Positions 61,139-64,000 of a stretch of DNA of 64,000 nt are shown here, piece by piece. The stretch's first letter is position 1. Each line of letters opens with the position of its first letter. The stretch spans positions 1,674,001 to 1,738,000 of the forward strand of contig BDSL01000004.1 in NCBI GenBank assembly GCA_003116995.1, written 5' to 3'. The position numbers and the translations under genes were made by a program. The notes beneath the pieces were generated by a model. That model saw only the letters and a list, made by a program, of their open reading frames with translations. It searched no databases and had not been told where the DNA came from. This stretch comes from Yamagishiella unicocca (Eukaryota; Chlorophyta; Chlorophyceae; Chlamydomonadales; Volvocaceae).

Positions 61139-61892
61139 GGTTGCAGGCTGGCCTGCTGCTGGCCCTCAAGCTGCTGGTGCTGCCGCTGCTGCAGCTGGCT
61201 TGCGCGATGGCGCTACGGCTGCCCACCGCCCCCACCATGACACTGCTGCTGCTGGCGCTGTGCCCCACAGTAGGCGGCGAGGCTGGGAGATCGTCCGGAG
61301 ACCGTCGTGTAGATGATGAACGGGGGGGAGCTGACTGCGGTGACAACGCGGCGTCCGGGAGACAATGCACGGCAATGGATTCGATTTGTGTACTACGACC
61401 GCCACGGCAGCCTGTTTGGCGCAGAGTCGGGCTATCTAGCTGTTAGGCGCTGCACTACTGCCTATGTAGGCTACTCCTGTCTGCCCGCCACTTTCCTACC
61501 TCCCCTGCCTGGCTCCAAACTGCCGTAATGAGCAAAGAGTAGACACAAGGTACAAAGACCTGGACCCCGCCCGCTCTCCCGCCCCCAGCACCCCTTCAAA
61601 CATACCTTCTACACCACTCGTAATTATACAACCCTAGCTTATTCCGATACTTTGCCGCGTATGACCAGCACGCGCGTGTTTTGGCTGCCCCCGCCCCCGC
61701 CCCCGCCCCCGCCCCCCGCCCCCCGCCCCTGTGCAGGCCACGACCTCCTTCGTGATCGCCGCGCACTTCGGGTACGGCACCGACTTGGTGAGCGCGGTGA
61801 CGCTGGGGGGCACGGTGCTGCTGGTGCCAGCTATACTGGCGGCACTGCAGCTGCCGCGAGCATTCGGGGTCGCGGTGCAGCTGGTCCACTAG
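56232..61892 (+). CDS. Auxin efflux carrier (AEC/PIN-type) family transporter
   Basis: Exons: 56232-56348, 56862-56953, 57093-57167, 57318-57487, 57679-58142, 58377-59657, 59956-60032, 60407-60490, 60877-60928, 61147-61269, 61737-61892; 896 residues, phases closed. Five hydrophobic helices, including VNVGLQILLSILLGWLLVRL, YILWIALTQLAIFAYCLAAS and IPVMLWVVPFAIFAYEM, are followed by a hydrophilic loop of about 555 residues (about 175-733) and five more helices, including NPLLWSLLVSMVANLSGL, AGLLLALKLLVLPLLQLA and AVTLGGTVLLVPAILAALQL. The 5+5 layout with NNNGMIGLPIMD after helix 4 fits the membrane transport protein family (Mem_trans), which includes PIN carriers and bacterial AEC proteins. The loop is Ala/Gly/Pro/Ser-rich and longer than in plant PINs. 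Substrate and membrane are unknown; auxin should not be assumed. The start ATG at 56232 follows an in-frame GTG. Confidence 0.82.
59678..59803. repeat. 34-35 bp minisatellite, ~3.5 copies
   Basis: The unit AGGACCTCTGCTTGATTGG plus AATTAATTGTTTT is repeated head-to-tail directly after the donor of the 1281-nt loop exon. It is AT-richer than its surroundings. Confidence 0.92.
60210..60350. repeat. 12-bp minisatellite
   Basis: About eleven copies of CTGCCTCCTAGA and variants lie in the intron between 60032 and 60407. The Cys-Leu-Leu frames across it are not coding. Confidence 0.9.
60676..60745 (-). mobile_element. Dispersed element A, full-length diverged copy
   Basis: On the minus strand the copy reads AAAAGGAAGACCCGTGTACG, then AAAAAACCGTTTTTAGGACA, then GACG, and ends TGTATGCTGGAGAAC. 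It is almost collinear with the copies at 10712 and 19240. It lies in the transporter intron between 60490 and 60877. No convincing flanking duplication was found. Confidence 0.65.
60768..60834. repeat. 32-bp direct duplication
   Basis: The stretch CTCAAACCCCCCATAGTCTC with CCCAGTAAC occurs twice in tandem beside the element A copy. Confidence 0.85.
61098..61140 (+). repeat. (CTG)n microsatellite at a splice acceptor
   Basis: About thirteen CTG units run up to GTGGTTGCAG, the acceptor of the exon at 61147. They replace a normal polypyrimidine tract. Confidence 0.92.
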
Positions 61893-64000
61893 CTAGGGGT
61901 CGGTGCCCTAGGGATGCCGTGTGGGCGAGACAGGCGATGACGTGGCATACGCCGTACACGCCGTACACGCCGTGACACATGCCATGTGGTTGGATGGAGC
62001 GTGGTACCCGGTCCTCATTCAAACCCAATACGCAAAAAACATATCCATGGGGCTGTCATGGCATGCTGTTTTCGGTTTCGCAGTGGCCAACCGGTCGTAC
62101 TGGTACTGTATAGTTGGTGGTGCGTGAAACAGGTTTATGGTGATGAGGGGTGATGGTGGAGGCGGCAGCGTCGGATCCCGGTTAGTACCGGATTTGTCCG
62201 CCTAGCTCGGGAGGGCTGGGAGGTTGAGAGAAAAGAGGAAACCCGTAGGTCGTCGGCGCTTATTATCAAGCGATAAGTAAATTTACGCGTTTGTGACATG
62301 CGTGCGTTTGGAAATGCATGCTGGGAAACTTGGTGTAGCCGTGTCGGGAGGGCGGCGAGGAGGATAGCATTGGTTACTGCGTGCACGGGCGCATGAAGGC
62401 GCGTACTGAACGTGCTCAGCAGGGTGCATCATCCGACGCGTTGGCTAGGAAAGGAGCTGCGAGAGGCGGAGGCGCGCTATACTTGTGTGTCGAGCAGGGT
62501 GGGTTGTTCGGAGAAGTACGGCGGTAAGGCTGCGGAAAAGCAAGTCGCGACTAACATAATACTGGTTACATCCCATGCTCCATGTCACAGATCCAGAAAT
62601 CGCTCCACGTGACGAGTATGTGTGTATGTATGTATGTTACACGGCAGCAGGTTGCCCATATCGAGGGCGATGGGGTTCTCACCCACGAGCCCACGTAGGC
62701 ACGTAGACACACAGCTAGCCACGTAGACACGGACCTCAGGGCACACACGACACCCCCCGATCGAGCCCTCCTCCCGCGCCAACCCGCGAAGCGAGCAAGT
62801 AAAGGAGCTACCTGCATACATGTGAACGACCGACAAGCAGCGCCCTATCCGATTACGATTACGACTACGTTACATGTCGTACTGGCTTTCGCCAGTAGCA
62901 TGTGTCCCCCATAATAACGGGCTTCCGTCAAGGCGCGCACATATAACCCCAATACCAGTACGTTGGATCCCTACCCACCTCGAGCCGTGGCCACCGTACG
63001 TGTCGTACGTACGGCATGTACGGCACCTGTGGCAAATAAACCCGGGCGCAACTCGAGCGCCACCCAGCCACATGACAGACGACATTTCTGTATATCACGT
63101 CATATCGCGACGTCAACAGCTGATGGCTGGTTGCATAGCATCCTGGCCGTTCGCAGGGTTTCATCTTGCCCTCAGCCAAGCGGACGGAAACGCGCGGCAA
63201 ACGCACTGCACACGTGTACCACCATTATTCGCCAAAGGCACAGAACAAGCGCATCAGTAACCAGTTGGCTGGTAGATAGACCAAAATTAGTTTGAATTTT
63301 TCGACTAAACCCGGTCGTAAACGTAACTGGGGCAAGTGTCTTAGTAGCATTTGCCAACAGTAGTGGGCTCCATGCTGATACCGGTATTTTGTCACGTACG
63401 TGCCGACAACGTGCCTCGCAAACCACCTTCCGCTGTTCCCTGTACGGCAGTACGGTACCAAGGTGACTCTCCCTCCTGGTCTGGGGCCCACTGTAACACT
63501 TAGTACCACCATTCCCATCATTACCACCATGCCATCACACACCGCCCTACCCCGCCACCAACACCGGAAACCATCGGGTTTCTCTGCTTCATTTCCTGCA
63601 GCAATCACTCCCACGCCATCATGCCTGCCCATTGTTGAAGGGCGCGCGCGCATGCTGATGTGCCTCCTGGCGAAATACCCCATTGCACACTCGAGACTCC
63701 CCCCAGGGCACACGTAATTGCTAAGGACATTCGTCATATGTCGTACATCTTGCTCTGGGCACCAGCCACATGTTACACTCCAAGACTCACTAGCCGCAAG
63801 AAAACACTGGCCCCACGCACGAAGACGACCTCGCGCACCGTGAATGCCCTAATGGAGGCGTGCCCCCGCCCCCTGCCTCACCGCCCTTCACCTCTCGCCA
63901 CCTGCTGCTGCCTCGTCACCGCCCCACCCGCCCTTGTAATAGTGCACCATTGCTCGCCTCATCATCGTTTCATGCTTTCCTGCTGCTGGGGGTAGACCTG
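61893..64000. other. 3' flank of the transporter gene and intergenic DNA
   Basis: About 2.1 kb with no gene I can support. Frames at 62874-63260 and 63225-63737 show no family motif. A diverged element A-like end, AAATGCATGCTGGGAAACTT, lies near 62311-62330, with a left-end-like GAGGAAACCCGTAGGTCGTC at 62238-62257. The first exon of another gene may lie beyond 64000. Confidence 0.4.

Overview
This window looks like nuclear DNA of a volvocine green alga (Chlamydomonas/Gonium/Volvox group). The signs are very GC-rich coding sequence, many short exons with GT-AG introns, long low-complexity Ala/Gly/Pro/Gln stretches, abundant micro- and minisatellites, and gene content such as an axonemal TTLL9, a plant-type PEX2 and a plant-type starch isoamylase. 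No rRNA, tRNA, CRISPR array or bacterial operon was seen. I built the gene models by hand from splice sites, and reading phase closes across every junction listed. Homology calls rest on remembered family motifs, not on a search.

Layout. 2-6799 (+): C-terminal part of a large multi-pass membrane protein, TmcB/TmcC-like. 6800-11067: gene-poor, with one coding-like exon remnant. 11068-15066 (-): PEX2, a peroxisomal RING ubiquitin ligase, in 8 exons. 15067-15781: divergent promoter region. 15782-22800 (+): ISA2-type isoamylase that has lost its catalytic residues, in 15 exons. 25157-25265 (+) and 31171-31281 (-): two U5 snRNA genes in convergent orientation, with a compensatory base-pair change and matching upstream elements. 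Between them, 27646-30414 (-): an R2R3-MYB gene. 32783-37688 (-): TTLL9 tubulin polyglutamylase, in 11 exons. 38883-42428 (-): a secreted or type I membrane protein with Pro/Asn-Gly repeats. 43000-54920 (+): a giant Egalitarian/EXD1-like gene with three tandem copies of an about 2-kb two-exon cassette and a degenerate exonuclease domain. 56232-61892 (+): an auxin-efflux-carrier (AEC/PIN-type) transporter with a very long central loop. 61893-64000: no gene recognised.

The genes are housekeeping and regulatory functions that do not form one pathway: peroxisome import, starch debranching, splicing, ciliary tubulin modification, transcription and membrane transport. The most unusual signals are (i) a family of very short dispersed insertions, mostly in introns, several flanked by 9-15 bp direct repeats; (ii) the tandem exon-cassette expansion in the Egalitarian-like gene, where every intron is phase 0; (iii) an 886-nt uninterrupted C/T tract directly against a 3' splice site; and (iv) the paired U5 genes.
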